A stretch of 64,000 bases of DNA from NCBI GenBank assembly GCA_023715185.1, contig JAMCAN010000001.1:1240001-1304000 (forward strand), given 5' to 3'. A program made the translations under genes and the position numbers. Below, piece by piece: positions 20,701 to 28,563 of the stretch (its first letter is position 1; every line of letters begins with the position of its first letter). The notes below the pieces were generated by a model that ran no database searches, was not told the origin of the DNA, and saw only the letters and a list, made by a program, of their open reading frames with translations. The stretch is from Planococcus sp. MER TA 32b (lineage in GTDB: Bacteria; Bacillota; Bacilli; Bacillales_A; Planococcaceae).

Positions 20701-21257
20701 CTGAACGCCATAACTTCCTGACCGAACAGCGAAATGACCTGAACGAGGCAAAAGAAACATTGCGGACAGTCATCCGAGAAATGGATGAAGAGATGACGAC
20801 CCGTTTTGATGAAACCTTCCATGCCATCCGGACTCATTTCCAGCGGGTCTTCAAGGAATTGTTCGGCGGCGGGTCAGCGGATCTTGTGCTGACCAATCCA
20901 CAGGACATGCTGGCGACCGGTGTGGAAATCATCGCGCAGCCGCCGGGCAAGAAACTGCAGGCTCTCAGTCTGCTGTCCGGCGGAGAACGGGCGTTGACAG
21001 CGATTGCGCTGCTGTTCGCCATCCTGAATATCCGGCCGGTGCCATTCTGTATTCTTGATGAAGTGGAAGCGGCGCTTGATGAATCGAACGTTGTACGCTA
21101 CAGCCAATACCTCAAGAAATTCAGTGAAGATACACAGTTCATCGTCATTACACACCGAAAAGGGACGATGGAAGGTGCGGACGTTCTTTACGGCATCACG
21201 ATGCAGGAATCAGGCATATCAAAGCTTGTATCTGTAAAACTGCAGGAACAACTATAA
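17709..21257 (+). CDS. smc: Chromosome segregation ATPase SMC
   Basis: Condensin core that organises and segregates the chromosome with ScpA and ScpB, which are not in this window. The 1182 residues are full length: N-terminal head with Walker A GPNGSGKSN (31-39), first coiled coil (about 170-500), hinge (about 510-670, GAVAEIAQV and GGSMTGGANK), second coiled coil (about 675-1020), and C-terminal head with LSGGERALTA (from 1089) and Walker B FCILDE (1113-1118). Confidence 0.98.
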   Translation: MFLKRLEVMGFKSFADRIGIDFVPGVTAVVGPNGSGKSNVTDAIRWVLGEQSAKSLRGGKMEDVIFAGSDSRKPLNFAEVTLVLDNTDGRVPLDYSEVSVTRRVFRSGESAYLLNKQNCRLKDITDLFMDSGLGKEAFSIISQGRVDEILNSKAEERRSIFEEAAGVLKYKQRKKKAELKLNETDENLNRVLDILHELDGRMEPLQIQASAARDYLDMSAELKDADIALLAFDANRLKQELEQLGDDAEEQSAKERELAAEIAGKEETVSSLRKKIAELDGEIDSEQSSLIEASSETEKWEGRKLLMSEKKHNADRQASQLKENLEAEMAENQVLAAKHKEQLKLLEDRKAEQQKIKNAIRQLEEQLSRTPADIENEIESFKSLYIELMNEQATVRNELKNIDLQEQQLSESTSRIALQQKDFSSELEKLEKEKEEAEKKYDAIKALLEEKRRLYRETENSYQQIKGAFDKKQNMLFQAYQSQKQLESRIETLQELEADFSGFFQGVREVLQAREKGRLAGIVGAVAEIAQVNQDYAKAIETALGASSQHIVVENEDNARQAIQFLREKRAGRSTFLPMTVMKPRTIPEHTLSSIRQHPAFIKVAFELVDYDPAYNMIIENLLGNVIIAEDLKGATAIAKLTGNRYRVVTLEGDIVNAGGSMTGGANKTQASFFTRKAELEQLLVQSKELAQTIAVAEKTVQKEQSEVHHTERKLNDLRSEGEKYRDLESERAMTLREINAVLNTTKERYKVFQAEQKNKGSDLDAVTVRKETASSRLDEITSDLDGTSARIEELTQFKQQNESARDAVLVKFADHKSQLAVMKERVSQLTDSEAELLVRKEKSDRKLKEIQSELEWLQSEEAAKVYSDEEIIDEIAKWSHKKQTGSQKISELKELRIQNQSQLTELEEELKEFQRLHKGFVEAIRICEVKATRLDVQIQNLIGQLENNYELTLDQAMRFELADEEDAVRKKVKLLKQSIEELGPVNIGSIEEFEHVAERHNFLTEQRNDLNEAKETLRTVIREMDEEMTTRFDETFHAIRTHFQRVFKELFGGGSADLVLTNPQDMLATGVEIIAQPPGKKLQALSLLSGGERALTAIALLFAILNIRPVPFCILDEVEAALDESNVVRYSQYLKKFSEDTQFIVITHRKGTMEGADVLYGITMQESGISKLVSVKLQEQL

Positions 21258-21273
21258 ATAGAGGAGTGATCTG

Positions 21274-22290
21274 GTGAGTTTTTTCAAAAAGCTGAAAGAT
21301 AAATTTGCCGGCAATGCCGAGCAGGAGCAATCGACAGAGAAATATAAAGAGGGATTGGAAAAAACCCGTACAGGATTCACATCACGAATCAATGACTTAG
21401 TGGCGAAGTACCGCAAAGTGGATGAAGATTTCTTCGAAGAACTGGAAGAAGTCCTCTTGCAGGCGGATGTCGGCTTTGAAACGGTTCTCGAATTGATGGA
21501 TGAATTGCGTTATGAAGTACAGCGCAAAAATGTGCGCGACACTTCCAACGTGCAATCCGTCATTTCTGAAAAACTGGTTGAAATTTACCAGGCAGGCGAA
21601 CCTGAACTGAACGAAATCAAGTTCGCCGATGGCTTGACGGTCATTTTGATGGTGGGCGTAAACGGTGTCGGCAAGACGACGACTATCGGTAAATTGGCTC
21701 ACCGCTTGAAAAATGAAGGCAAATCGGTCATGCTTGCGGCCGGCGATACATTCCGTGCCGGAGCAATCGAACAATTGGATGTCTGGGGACAGCGTGTGGG
21801 CGTGGATGTGATTAAGCAAGCCGCTGGTTCAGATCCTGCAGCGGTCATGTACGATGCTGTGCGTTCGGCAAAATCACGCGGTGTGGATGTCTTGATCTGC
21901 GATACTGCGGGCCGTCTCCAAAACAAAGTCAATCTGATGAATGAATTGGAAAAAGTCCATCGTGTGCTGGGGCGTGAAATTCCGGGTGCTCCGCATGAAG
22001 TGCTGTTGGCACTTGATGCCACAACCGGGCAGAATGCGATGATCCAGGCCCAGACTTTCAAAGAGGTTACGGAAGTTACAGGTATCGTTCTGACCAAACT
22101 GGACGGCACCGCAAAAGGCGGTATCGTGCTGGCAATCCGCAATAAATTGAAAATACCTGTCAAATTTGTCGGACTTGGCGAAAAAATGGATGACCTGCAG
22201 CCATTCGATCCACAGAAATATGTATATGGCCTGTTTGCTGAAGGTTTAGACAAGGAAGATAAACTGGAAGAAGATTCAGCAGACAAGTAA
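21274..22290 (+). CDS. ftsY: Signal recognition particle receptor FtsY
   Basis: SRP receptor GTPase that docks ribosome-Ffh complexes at the membrane. The 338-residue protein has the short acidic/basic N-terminus typical of Bacillales, then the NG domain with GVNGVGKTTT (128-137), DTAGR and TKLDGTAKGG. Start is GTG at 21274, preceded by GAGGAG. It follows smc by 16 bases, as in B. subtilis rnc-smc-ftsY. Confidence 0.97.
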   Translation: MSFFKKLKDKFAGNAEQEQSTEKYKEGLEKTRTGFTSRINDLVAKYRKVDEDFFEELEEVLLQADVGFETVLELMDELRYEVQRKNVRDTSNVQSVISEKLVEIYQAGEPELNEIKFADGLTVILMVGVNGVGKTTTIGKLAHRLKNEGKSVMLAAGDTFRAGAIEQLDVWGQRVGVDVIKQAAGSDPAAVMYDAVRSAKSRGVDVLICDTAGRLQNKVNLMNELEKVHRVLGREIPGAPHEVLLALDATTGQNAMIQAQTFKEVTEVTGIVLTKLDGTAKGGIVLAIRNKLKIPVKFVGLGEKMDDLQPFDPQKYVYGLFAEGLDKEDKLEEDSADK

Positions 22291-22296
22291 AATTAC

Positions 22297-22325
22297 TTGA
22301 CGGTTGATTTCATTTTCAGTAATGT
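22297..22325 (+). promoter_or_regulatory. Possible promoter of ylxM-ffh
   Basis: TTGACG (22297-22302), 17-base spacer, TAATGT (22320-22325), in the 64-base gap after ftsY. The -10 box is only a moderate match. Confidence 0.4.
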
Positions 22326-22354
22326 TGTGTGTAGTATGAACGGGGTGAGCAGAC

Positions 22355-22681
22355 ATGATGGGTTTGGAAAAAACGACACGGATGAATTATCTATTCGATT
22401 TCTATCAGGAATTGCTGACGCCAAAACAGCGCAGTTATATGATGCTGTATTATTTGGATGACCATTCTTTAGGTGAAATTGCCGAAGAATACAATATTAC
22501 GCGACAGGCGGTTTATGACAATATACGCCGTACTGAAGCGATGCTCGAGGAATACGAAGCAAAGCTCCAGCTGTTCGATAAATTTCAGCGTCGGCAGGAA
22601 CTGGTTTCTACATTCGAGAAAAACCCTTTCACTGAAGAAAATATCCATAAATTTCTCAGTGAACTGAAAGAATGGGATTAG
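22355..22681 (+). CDS. ylxM: SRP-associated HTH protein YlxM
   Basis: A 108-residue UPF0122 family protein with a sigma-70 region-4-like [23 protein letters not shown] then [14 protein letters not shown] (about 30-63). In streptococci YlxM modulates SRP GTPase activity; this role is assumed here from family and position. Two adjacent ATG codons (22355, 22358) are both possible starts; the site GGGGTGA precedes them. ffh begins 12 bases after the stop. Confidence 0.92.
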   Translation: MMGLEKTTRMNYLFDFYQELLTPKQRSYMMLYYLDDHSLGEIAEEYNITRQAVYDNIRRTEAMLEEYEAKLQLFDKFQRRQELVSTFEKNPFTEENIHKFLSELKEWD

Positions 22682-22693
22682 GAGGCGGAACGA

Positions 22694-24052
22694 ATGGCAT
22701 TTGAAGGTTTATCCGAACGCCTGCAAGGCACCATGACTAAGATCAAGGGCAAAGGCAAAGTGTCTGAAGCAGATGTTAAGGAAATGATGCGTGAAGTCCG
22801 TTTCGCTTTGATCGAAGCGGATGTTAACTTAAAAGTTGTAAAAGAGTTCGTTAAAAAAGTAAGTGAACGCGCTGCCGGTTCGGATGTCATGGAAAGCCTG
22901 ACGCCTGGCCAGCAGGTCGTCAAAATCGTCAAGGATGAATTGACGGAATTGATGGGCGGCGAACAAAGCAAAATCGAGTTTTCCACCAAACAGCCGACAG
23001 TCATCATGATGGTAGGTCTGCAAGGTGCGGGTAAAACGACCACAACCGGGAAATTGGCGGGCTTGCTGCGCAAAAAGCATAACCGTAAACCATTATTGGT
23101 TGCGGCTGACGTATACCGTCCAGCGGCTGTTCAGCAGCTGGAAACGGTCGGCAAGCAGCTTACGATTCCTGTGTTTTCGAAAGGAACGGATATCTCTCCT
23201 GTTGAAATTGCGCGCCAGGCGATCGAACACGCGAAAGCGGAACACCTGGATACAGTCATCATTGATACGGCGGGCCGTTTGCATATAGACGATGCGCTGA
23301 TGCAGGAATTGAAGGATATCCGGGCGCTTAAGGAACCGGATGAAATCTTCCTGGTTGTAGACGCTATGACCGGGCAGGATGCTGTTAATGTTGCGCAGAG
23401 CTTTGATGAAGCAATCGGCATTACAGGCGTCGTCCTGACGAAGCTTGACGGCGATACACGCGGCGGGGCGGCATTGTCAATCCGTACCGTAACGCAAAAA
23501 CCGATCAAATTCATCGGTATGGGCGAAAAACTGGATGCTCTGGATGTGTTCCATCCGGAACGCATGGCTTCACGGATCCTCGGCATGGGGGATATGCTCT
23601 CGCTGATTGAAAAAGCGCAGACTAGTGTTGATGAAGAAAAAGCGAAACAGCTCGAAGAGAAATTCCGTACTTCTTCATTTACGTTCGATGATTTCCTGGA
23701 GCAATTGGCACAGGTCAAACAAATGGGGCCATTGGATGAAATCCTGAAGATGCTGCCAGGCGCCAATAAAATCAAAGGGCTGGAAAACGCAAAAGTCGAT
23801 GAAAGCCAGATGGGCCGTGTGGAAGCCATCATCTATTCAATGACCACACAGGAGAAAACAACTCCTGAAATCATCAATGCAAACCGGAAAAAGCGGATCG
23901 CCCGCGGATCTGGAACGTCTATTCAGGATGTCAATCGCCTGTTGAAACAATTTGAAGATATGAAGAAAATGATGAAACAAATGTCCGGCATGAACTCGAA
24001 AAAAGGTAAGAAAAAGATGTCGATGCCAGGCCTGGACTCACTTTTTAAATAA
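22694..24052 (+). CDS. ffh: Signal recognition particle protein Ffh
   Basis: SRP54 homologue that binds signal sequences and the SRP RNA. The 452-residue protein has an N domain, a G domain with GLQGAGKTTT (108-117), DTAGRLHID and TKLDGDTRGG, and a methionine-rich M domain (about 300-452) ending in basic and Met residues (MKKMMKQMSGM). Partner FtsY is just upstream. The 4.5S/6S-type SRP RNA gene is not in this window. Confidence 0.98.
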   Translation: MAFEGLSERLQGTMTKIKGKGKVSEADVKEMMREVRFALIEADVNLKVVKEFVKKVSERAAGSDVMESLTPGQQVVKIVKDELTELMGGEQSKIEFSTKQPTVIMMVGLQGAGKTTTTGKLAGLLRKKHNRKPLLVAADVYRPAAVQQLETVGKQLTIPVFSKGTDISPVEIARQAIEHAKAEHLDTVIIDTAGRLHIDDALMQELKDIRALKEPDEIFLVVDAMTGQDAVNVAQSFDEAIGITGVVLTKLDGDTRGGAALSIRTVTQKPIKFIGMGEKLDALDVFHPERMASRILGMGDMLSLIEKAQTSVDEEKAKQLEEKFRTSSFTFDDFLEQLAQVKQMGPLDEILKMLPGANKIKGLENAKVDESQMGRVEAIIYSMTTQEKTTPEIINANRKKRIARGSGTSIQDVNRLLKQFEDMKKMMKQMSGMNSKKGKKKMSMPGLDSLFK

Positions 24053-24078
24053 TTTTCTAAGGTGTTAAGAAAAAATAC

Positions 24079-24107
24079 TTTACAAACTATTTAAAGCTTG
24101 CTAATAT
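24079..24107 (+). promoter_or_regulatory. Predicted promoter of rpsP-khpA
   Basis: TTTACA (24079-24084), 17-base spacer, TAATAT (24102-24107), in the 93-base gap after ffh; a TATAAT three bases on is an alternative -10. Confidence 0.6.
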
Positions 24108-24145
24108 AATATCTTGTGTGAAACTATTCGGAGGTGCTTTAAGAA

Positions 24146-24418
24146 ATGGCAGTAAAAATTAGATTAAAACGTATGGGAGCTAAAAAATCTCCTTTCTATC
24201 GTATTGTTGTAGCTGACTCACGTGCTCCACGTGACGGCCGTCAAATCCAGACAGTAGGTACTTACAACCCGCTGACAGTTCCAGCTGAAGTTAAAATCGA
24301 CGAAGAATTGGCGTTGAAATGGCTTCACGATGGCGCTAAACCATCTGACACTGTTCGTAACTTGTTTTCTCAAAAAGGCATTATGGAGAAATTCCATAAC
24401 GACAAATTAAACAAGTAA
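24146..24418 (+). CDS. rpsP: 30S ribosomal protein S16
   Basis: A 90-residue small-subunit protein needed for 30S assembly. It begins [20 protein letters not shown] and has [10 protein letters not shown], the family signature. The site GGAGGTG lies nine bases before the ATG. Codon choice is strongly biased, as in other ribosomal genes. It is followed 13 bases later by khpA, the usual Bacillales arrangement. Confidence 0.98.
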   Translation: MAVKIRLKRMGAKKSPFYRIVVADSRAPRDGRQIQTVGTYNPLTVPAEVKIDEELALKWLHDGAKPSDTVRNLFSQKGIMEKFHNDKLNK

Positions 24419-24431
24419 GGGAGTTTTTCTT

Positions 24432-24665
24432 ATGAAGCAGCTGATTGAAACCATTGTGAAACCGCTGGTCGATCATCCGGAAGAAGTTCGTATTGAAATT
24501 GACGAAAATAATAGCCGTATTGTCTACAAGCTTTCCGTGCATCGGCAAGATACAGGGAAAGTCATCGGTAAGCAGGGCCGTGTGGCGAAAGCCATCCGCG
24601 CTATCGTGTATTCAGCAGCAGGCAATCATCATAAGAAAAAAACTTACCTCGATATTGTGGATTGA
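24432..24665 (+). CDS. khpA: KH-domain RNA-binding protein KhpA (YlqC)
   Basis: A 77-residue single KH domain with the nucleic-acid loop GKVIGKQG (42-49). In Gram-positive cocci and clostridia KhpA pairs with KhpB/Jag, binds many RNAs and affects cell elongation; khpB is not here. It is co-transcribed with rpsP and ends at a strong terminator. In B. subtilis ylqD follows; here repeat island 2 takes that place. Confidence 0.93.
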   Translation: MKQLIETIVKPLVDHPEEVRIEIDENNSRIVYKLSVHRQDTGKVIGKQGRVAKAIRAIVYSAAGNHHKKKTYLDIVD

Positions 24666-24667
24666 GT

Positions 24668-24699
24668 AAAAGGAAGGAGCCCCGGTTCCTTCCTTTTTT
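24668..24699 (+). terminator. Intrinsic terminator after khpA
   Basis: Stem AAGGAAGGA with TCCTTCCTT, loop GCCCCGGT, then TTTTTT. Begins three bases past the khpA stop and separates rpsP-khpA from island 2. Confidence 0.93.
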
Positions 24700-24728
24700 C
24701 TTGGAATAGGTGATGTTTGAATGACTCA

Positions 24729-24936
24729 ACCGATATTCCGCAAAGCAGCTCCGCGAAAACAGGTGCTCCTGCATCGCTTCGCTAGCTTCGTCGCAAAGAC
24801 CCGGCCGAACTTCCTTCGGCCAAGTCTTTCCTGGTGGCTTGCGCTGAGCTAACTCGGGCTCGCTCCACTTCGCCCGAGTGGATCTCAGCACTTCGCTTAC
24901 TCACCTGGGAGTCTGCGCTGCTTTGCTCCATATCTC
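24729..24936. repeat. Repeat island 2: module A split by module B
   Basis: Module A ends are GATATTCCGCAAAGCAGC (left) and GCTGCTTTGCTCCATATC (right), near-inverted copies of each other. The centre carries TTGCGCTGAGCTAACTC and GAGTGGATCTCAGCAC, forming an inner hairpin. In the uninterrupted copy at 50032 CTCCG runs straight into CTTTCCTGG. Here 72 bases (24754-24825) lie between them, starting CGAAAAC, then GTGCTCCTGCATCGC, and ending CTTCGGCCAAGT: a nested module B with its own hairpin (GGCCGAA with TTCGGCC). Confidence 0.78.
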
Positions 24937-24951
24937 TTAATAATACTTTCA

Positions 24952-25156
24952 AATGAAAGAGCGGAAGGTGGCGAAGGGCAAACATGTGCTCCTCCGCCGC
25001 TTCGCAGGCTATGTCGCAAAGACTTGCCCTCGCTTGCTTCGGTCAATGTCTTTCCTGCAGGATATAGAGCTAGTCCTGAGACCCCGCAGGTAGCGAAGCG
25101 GACGAGGAGGCTCAGGCAGCTCCCTGCGGAAAGCGTCCACCTGGAGCGATTTCATG
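24952..25156. repeat. Repeat island 2: composite B-C element with inverted ends
   Basis: A left flank with ATGAAAGAGCGGAAGGTGG (from 24953) is an imperfect inverted match of the right flank CCACCTGGAGCGATTTCAT (about 25137-25155). Inside are module B (24986-25052, GTGCTCC to AATGTCTT) and module C (25050-25149). C has CTTTCCTGCAGG at its left and CCTGCGGAAAG near its right, and TCCTGAGACCCCGCAGG plus GACGAGGAGGCTCAGG inside. The same order is present at 50251-50582. Confidence 0.72.
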
Positions 25157-25173
25157 AAAAAGTAAATAATATA

Positions 25174-25179
25174 TATAAT
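25174..25179 (+). promoter_or_regulatory. Possible -10 box for rimM-trmD
   Basis: A perfect TATAAT lies within an AT-rich near-palindrome (25161-25186, AGTAAATA with TATTTACT), 35 bases before rimM. No good -35 hexamer is seen at the right distance (TTCATG at 25151 is weak). Some promoter is needed because island 2 and a terminator cut rimM off from khpA. Confidence 0.35.
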
Positions 25180-25213
25180 ATTTACTGTAAGAAAAACGAA
25201 AGGATGTTTGCGT

Positions 25214-25732
25214 GTGGAATGGTTTAATGTTGGGAAAATCGTTAATACCCACGGAATCCGTGGAGAAGTACGGGTTTTGTCCCGTACCGATTTTCCGGAG
25301 GAACGTTTTGCAGTAGGAACGAAACTGGGCCTTTTTAAAAAAGGTGAAAAAAAACCGGTAATGGTGAAAATCGCAAGCCATCGTCAGCATAAGAATTTTG
25401 AACTGCTGACATTCGAAGGCTACCCGAATATCAATATGGTGGAAGAGTTCAAGGATTCGTATCTGCGGATTGCTGAACATGACCTGACGGAATTGGAAGA
25501 CGGCGCTTTCTATCATCACGAAATTCTGGGTTGCACAGCCTTCACCGAAGAAGGCCGTGAACTGGGCAAAATTACGGAAATCCTTGAAACCGGAGCGAAT
25601 GATGTATGGGAAATCACGCCTCAAACCGGCAAGAAACATTATATCCCTTACATTGAAGATGTCGTAAAGGACATTGATGTCGAAGAGAAAAAAGTGACGA
25701 TTGAAGTAATGGAAGGTTTGTTGAACGAATGA
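25214..25732 (+). CDS. rimM: Ribosome maturation factor RimM
   Basis: Assists 16S 3' domain folding and binds S19. The chosen GTG at 25214 gives 172 residues beginning [19 protein letters not shown]; the AAAGG at 25199-25203 is about ten bases upstream. A TTG at 25208 would be too close to that site. An N-terminal RimM barrel (about 5-90) is followed by a PRC-barrel domain (about 95-170) with GANDVWEI and IPYIEDVVK. Its stop overlaps trmD by four bases. Confidence 0.95.
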   Translation: MEWFNVGKIVNTHGIRGEVRVLSRTDFPEERFAVGTKLGLFKKGEKKPVMVKIASHRQHKNFELLTFEGYPNINMVEEFKDSYLRIAEHDLTELEDGAFYHHEILGCTAFTEEGRELGKITEILETGANDVWEITPQTGKKHYIPYIEDVVKDIDVEEKKVTIEVMEGLLNE

Positions 25733-26454
25733 AGATAAACGTTCTTTCATTATTTCCAGCCATGTTCGATGGTGTATTCAATCAGTCGATGCTAAAAAAA
25801 GCCCAGGAAAAAGGAGCGGTGTCATTTGCTGTTTCAGATTTCAGGGAGTTTGCCGATAATAAGCGTCAGGTGGATGATTATCCGTTTGGCGGCGGTGCGG
25901 GGATGGTATTGAAGCCGGAGCCGGTATTCAACGCTGTAGAAGCGCTCTCCGGCGAAGGAAAGCCGCGCGTCATCCTGATGTGTCCGCAAGGTGAGCGCTT
26001 TACGCAGAAAAAAGCGGAAGAGCTCGCAAAAGAAGATGAACTGATTTTCATCTGTGGCCATTACGAAGGGTACGACGAACGGATTCGTGAACATTTGGTG
26101 ACTGATGAGATTTCCATCGGCGATTTCGTCTTGACAGGCGGAGAGCTTGCGGCGATGACGGTCATAGACAGTGCCGTCCGGCTGCTTCCGGGTGTTCTTG
26201 GCAATGCCGATTCACCAGTGAAGGATTCTTTCTCGACAGGTTTTCTGGAGCATCCCCAGTACACGAGGCCCGCTGAATACCGCGGATGGAAGGTGCCGGA
26301 GGTTCTGACTTCCGGAAACCATGGAAAAGTCGATAAATGGCGTGAAGAGCAAACACTGAAAAGAACGCTCGAACGCCGGCCGGATCTGCTGGAGAAAATC
26401 GACTTGACCGAGGAACAGAAAAAGATTTTGAATGACTTAAAAAACAATAAATGA
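25729..26454 (+). CDS. trmD: tRNA (guanine-N1-)-methyltransferase TrmD
   Basis: Methylates G37 of tRNAs with SAM, preventing frameshifts; essential in most bacteria. The 241 residues show the SPOUT trefoil-knot motifs [27 protein letters not shown] and RLLPGVLG, with [12 protein letters not shown] near the N-terminus. It starts in the rimM stop (ATGA). The rplS leader follows. Confidence 0.97.
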   Translation: MKINVLSLFPAMFDGVFNQSMLKKAQEKGAVSFAVSDFREFADNKRQVDDYPFGGGAGMVLKPEPVFNAVEALSGEGKPRVILMCPQGERFTQKKAEELAKEDELIFICGHYEGYDERIREHLVTDEISIGDFVLTGGELAAMTVIDSAVRLLPGVLGNADSPVKDSFSTGFLEHPQYTRPAEYRGWKVPEVLTSGNHGKVDKWREEQTLKRTLERRPDLLEKIDLTEEQKKILNDLKNNK

Positions 26455-26465
26455 TCAAAGATTAA

Positions 26466-26589
26466 CTCTTGCAAATGCTTTTGCTTAGTGATAACATGGA
26501 GTCTGTACTTTTATGTGAAGTACAGGATCACGGTGTTCCGCTGCAATCGCTGAATGAATGCAAGAGCATCTGTAGAAGGAGAGAAAACC
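26466..26589 (+). ncRNA. Ribosomal protein L19 leader (structured 5' region)
   Basis: The 135 bases before rplS contain a long-range stem, CTCTTGCA (26466-26473) with TGCAAGAG (26559-26566), enclosing a perfect hairpin CTGTACTT / AAGTACAG (26503-26525). This matches the position and general shape of the L19 leader known upstream of Bacillales rplS, where L19 is thought to repress its own synthesis. Family assignment is from memory of that leader, not from a covariance search. Confidence 0.7.
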
Positions 26590-26934
26590 ATGCAAAACAT
26601 TATTACAGAAATCACAAAAGAACAGCTTCGTACGGATCATCCAGATTTCCGTCCTGGCGATACTGTCCGCGTCCACGTTAAAGTTGTCGAGGGTACACGC
26701 GAACGTATTCAGGTATACGAAGGAGTTGTCATCAGCCGTCGCGGAGGCGGGATCAGCGAATCATTCACTGTCCGCAAAATCTCTTACGGTGTTGGTGTTG
26801 AGCGTACATTCCCTGTACACACACCAAAAATTGCTCAACTTGAAGTTACCCGTCGCGGTAAAGTTCGTCGTGCGAAACTGTACTACTTGCGCAACCTTCG
26901 CGGTAAAGCAGCTCGCATCAAAGAAATCAGATAA
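26590..26934 (+). CDS. rplS: 50S ribosomal protein L19
   Basis: A 114-residue large-subunit protein at the 30S-50S interface. The ATG at 26590 ([18 protein letters not shown]) is chosen because AAGGAGAG lies just upstream and it matches the usual L19 start; an earlier in-frame ATG at 26554 lies in the leader stem. It contains the family motifs [15 protein letters not shown] and [11 protein letters not shown] strong terminator closes the unit. Confidence 0.97.
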   Translation: MQNIITEITKEQLRTDHPDFRPGDTVRVHVKVVEGTRERIQVYEGVVISRRGGGISESFTVRKISYGVGVERTFPVHTPKIAQLEVTRRGKVRRAKLYYLRNLRGKAARIKEIR

Positions 26935-26945
26935 GATTGCAATGC

Positions 26946-26978
26946 AGAAAGAGGGCGTCCACGCCCTCTTTCTTTTTT
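26946..26978 (+). terminator. Intrinsic terminator after rplS
   Basis: Thirteen-base perfect stem AGAAAGAGGGCGT / ACGCCCTCTTTCT with a two-base spacer, then six T (26973-26978). Confidence 0.96.
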
Positions 26979-27005
26979 GCTTAAATGCACATATCCTTGT
27001 ACAAT
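26977..27005 (+). promoter_or_regulatory. Predicted promoter of lepB-rbgA
   Basis: TTGCTT (26977-26982), 17-base spacer, TACAAT (27000-27005), 30 bases before lepB. The first two bases of the -35 box are the last T of the rplS terminator. Confidence 0.7.
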
Positions 27006-27034
27006 TAAAGCACAAAGCTTAGGGAGGAACGCGC

Positions 27035-27592
27035 ATGGAAACAGAACCGAAAAAGAAAAACGAAGTGTGGGAATGGTCAAAGGCTCTATTGATCGCATTC
27101 GGTCTCGCGGCAATTATCCGGGTATTCCTTTTTACGCCGATTGTGGTTGATGGGGAATCGATGATGCCGACGCTTGAACACGGCGACCGAATGATTGTCA
27201 ATAAAATTGGCTACAGTATTGGTAAACCGGATCGGTTTGACATCATCGTTTTTCATGCGCCTGAAGAAAAAGATTATATCAAGCGGATCATCGGCTTGCC
27301 GGGTGATCATATCGCTTATGAAAATGATCAATTGTATATTAACGGTGAACCGATGGATGAGCCTTATCTGGAAGAGTATAAAAAAGATGTCAGTGGCACA
27401 TTGACGGAAGATTTTACGCTTGAAGAAAAGATAAATTCAAGTACAGTTCCGGAAGGGACCGTATTTGTAATGGGCGACAATCGACGGGCAAGCAAGGACA
27501 GCCGGATTATCGGAGTGGTCCCACTGGAAGAGGTTGTCGGCAATACGAATCTGGTATTCTGGCCATTTGAAGAAGTGGGACTTGTTAAGTAA
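27035..27592 (+). CDS. lepB: Signal peptidase I
   Basis: Membrane serine protease that cleaves Sec signal peptides. The 185-residue protein has a cytoplasmic acidic/basic N-terminus, one membrane helix (about 16-36, [17 protein letters not shown]) and an extracellular catalytic domain. Ser42 in GESMMPT and Lys83 in [11 protein letters not shown] form the catalytic dyad; [12 protein letters not shown] is box E. It is the single-span type of Bacillales. rbgA follows 11 bases later. Confidence 0.96.
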   Translation: METEPKKKNEVWEWSKALLIAFGLAAIIRVFLFTPIVVDGESMMPTLEHGDRMIVNKIGYSIGKPDRFDIIVFHAPEEKDYIKRIIGLPGDHIAYENDQLYINGEPMDEPYLEEYKKDVSGTLTEDFTLEEKINSSTVPEGTVFVMGDNRRASKDSRIIGVVPLEEVVGNTNLVFWPFEEVGLVK

Positions 27593-27603
27593 GGAGAGAT
27601 TTT

Positions 27604-28473
27604 ATGACGATTCAATGGTTTCCGGGGCATATGGCGAAAGCCCGGAGAGAAGTAACTGAAAAACTGAAATTAGTCGATATCATATTTGAGCTGGTTGATG
27701 CAAGGCTTCCTTTATCATCACGCAACCCAATGATCGATCAGGTGATTCAACAGAAACCGAGATTGATCATCTTAAATAAGATGGATATGGCTGATGAGGC
27801 GGAAACAAAAAAATGGATCCGTTATTTTGAAGAGCAAGGCACACGCGCAGTGGCCATCAACTCGCTGGAAGGCAAAGGACTGCAGCTGGTGACAAAAGCT
27901 TCAAAAGAGATTCTTGCTGAAAAGTGGGACCGCATGATTGCGAAAGGGATCAAACCTCGCGCCATCCGCGCAATGATCGTCGGTATTCCGAACGTAGGGA
28001 AGTCCACTTTGATCAACCGCCTTTCAAAAAAGAGCCTCGCAAAAACGGGGAATATGCCCGGAGTGACAAAAGCGCAGCAGTGGATCAAAGTCGGCAAGGA
28101 AATTGAATTGCTGGATACGCCAGGTATTCTATGGCCCAAATTCGAGGATCCTGAAACCGGTTTTAAGCTGGCAGTCACCGGAGCCATCAAAGATTCGGTC
28201 ATCCAAATGCAGGAGCTGGCGATCTATGCGCTCAAATTTTTGGAAGAGCGTTATCCGGAGCGCTTGAAAGAGCGTTATGGCATCGACCATGTCGATGAGG
28301 AAATTGTCCATACCTTTGATCATATCGCGCAAAAACGCCGTTTTGTATCACATGAAGGTGAAGCGGATTATGAAATGACCGCCGAAGCAATTGTCCGTGA
28401 CATCCGCAACCAATATCTTGGTCGGGTCACATTCGATTATAAAGATGAAATGATCGTTGAGGAAGAAGACTGA
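27604..28473 (+). CDS. rbgA: 50S assembly GTPase RbgA (YlqF)
   Basis: Circularly permuted GTPase required for late 50S assembly, including L16 incorporation. The 289-residue protein begins [15 protein letters not shown], has G4 NKMD (58-61) ahead of G1 GIPNVGKST (127-135), then DTPGILWP, followed by an ANTAR-like helical C-terminus. It is co-transcribed with lepB. Confidence 0.97.
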   Translation: MTIQWFPGHMAKARREVTEKLKLVDIIFELVDARLPLSSRNPMIDQVIQQKPRLIILNKMDMADEAETKKWIRYFEEQGTRAVAINSLEGKGLQLVTKASKEILAEKWDRMIAKGIKPRAIRAMIVGIPNVGKSTLINRLSKKSLAKTGNMPGVTKAQQWIKVGKEIELLDTPGILWPKFEDPETGFKLAVTGAIKDSVIQMQELAIYALKFLEERYPERLKERYGIDHVDEEIVHTFDHIAQKRRFVSHEGEADYEMTAEAIVRDIRNQYLGRVTFDYKDEMIVEEED

Positions 28474-28490
28474 ACGCTGCAGGCAAATGA

Positions 28491-28532
28491 AGGAGGCTGA
28501 TCCGATTCCGGGCGGCCTCTTTATTTATTTTC
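28491..28532 (+). terminator. Possible weak terminator between rbgA and rnhB
   Basis: GGAGGC and GCCTC pair around a long loop and are followed by TTTATTTATTTT. The stem is short, so some read-through into rnhB is likely. Confidence 0.35.
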
Positions 28533-28563
28533 GGTTGAAGTCTGATATTCGGGAAGGAGCAAC

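Noticed and set aside
23131-23832. 233-codon open frame on the minus strand
   Set aside because: Lies wholly inside ffh antisense, has no recognisable domain and is a codon-bias shadow.
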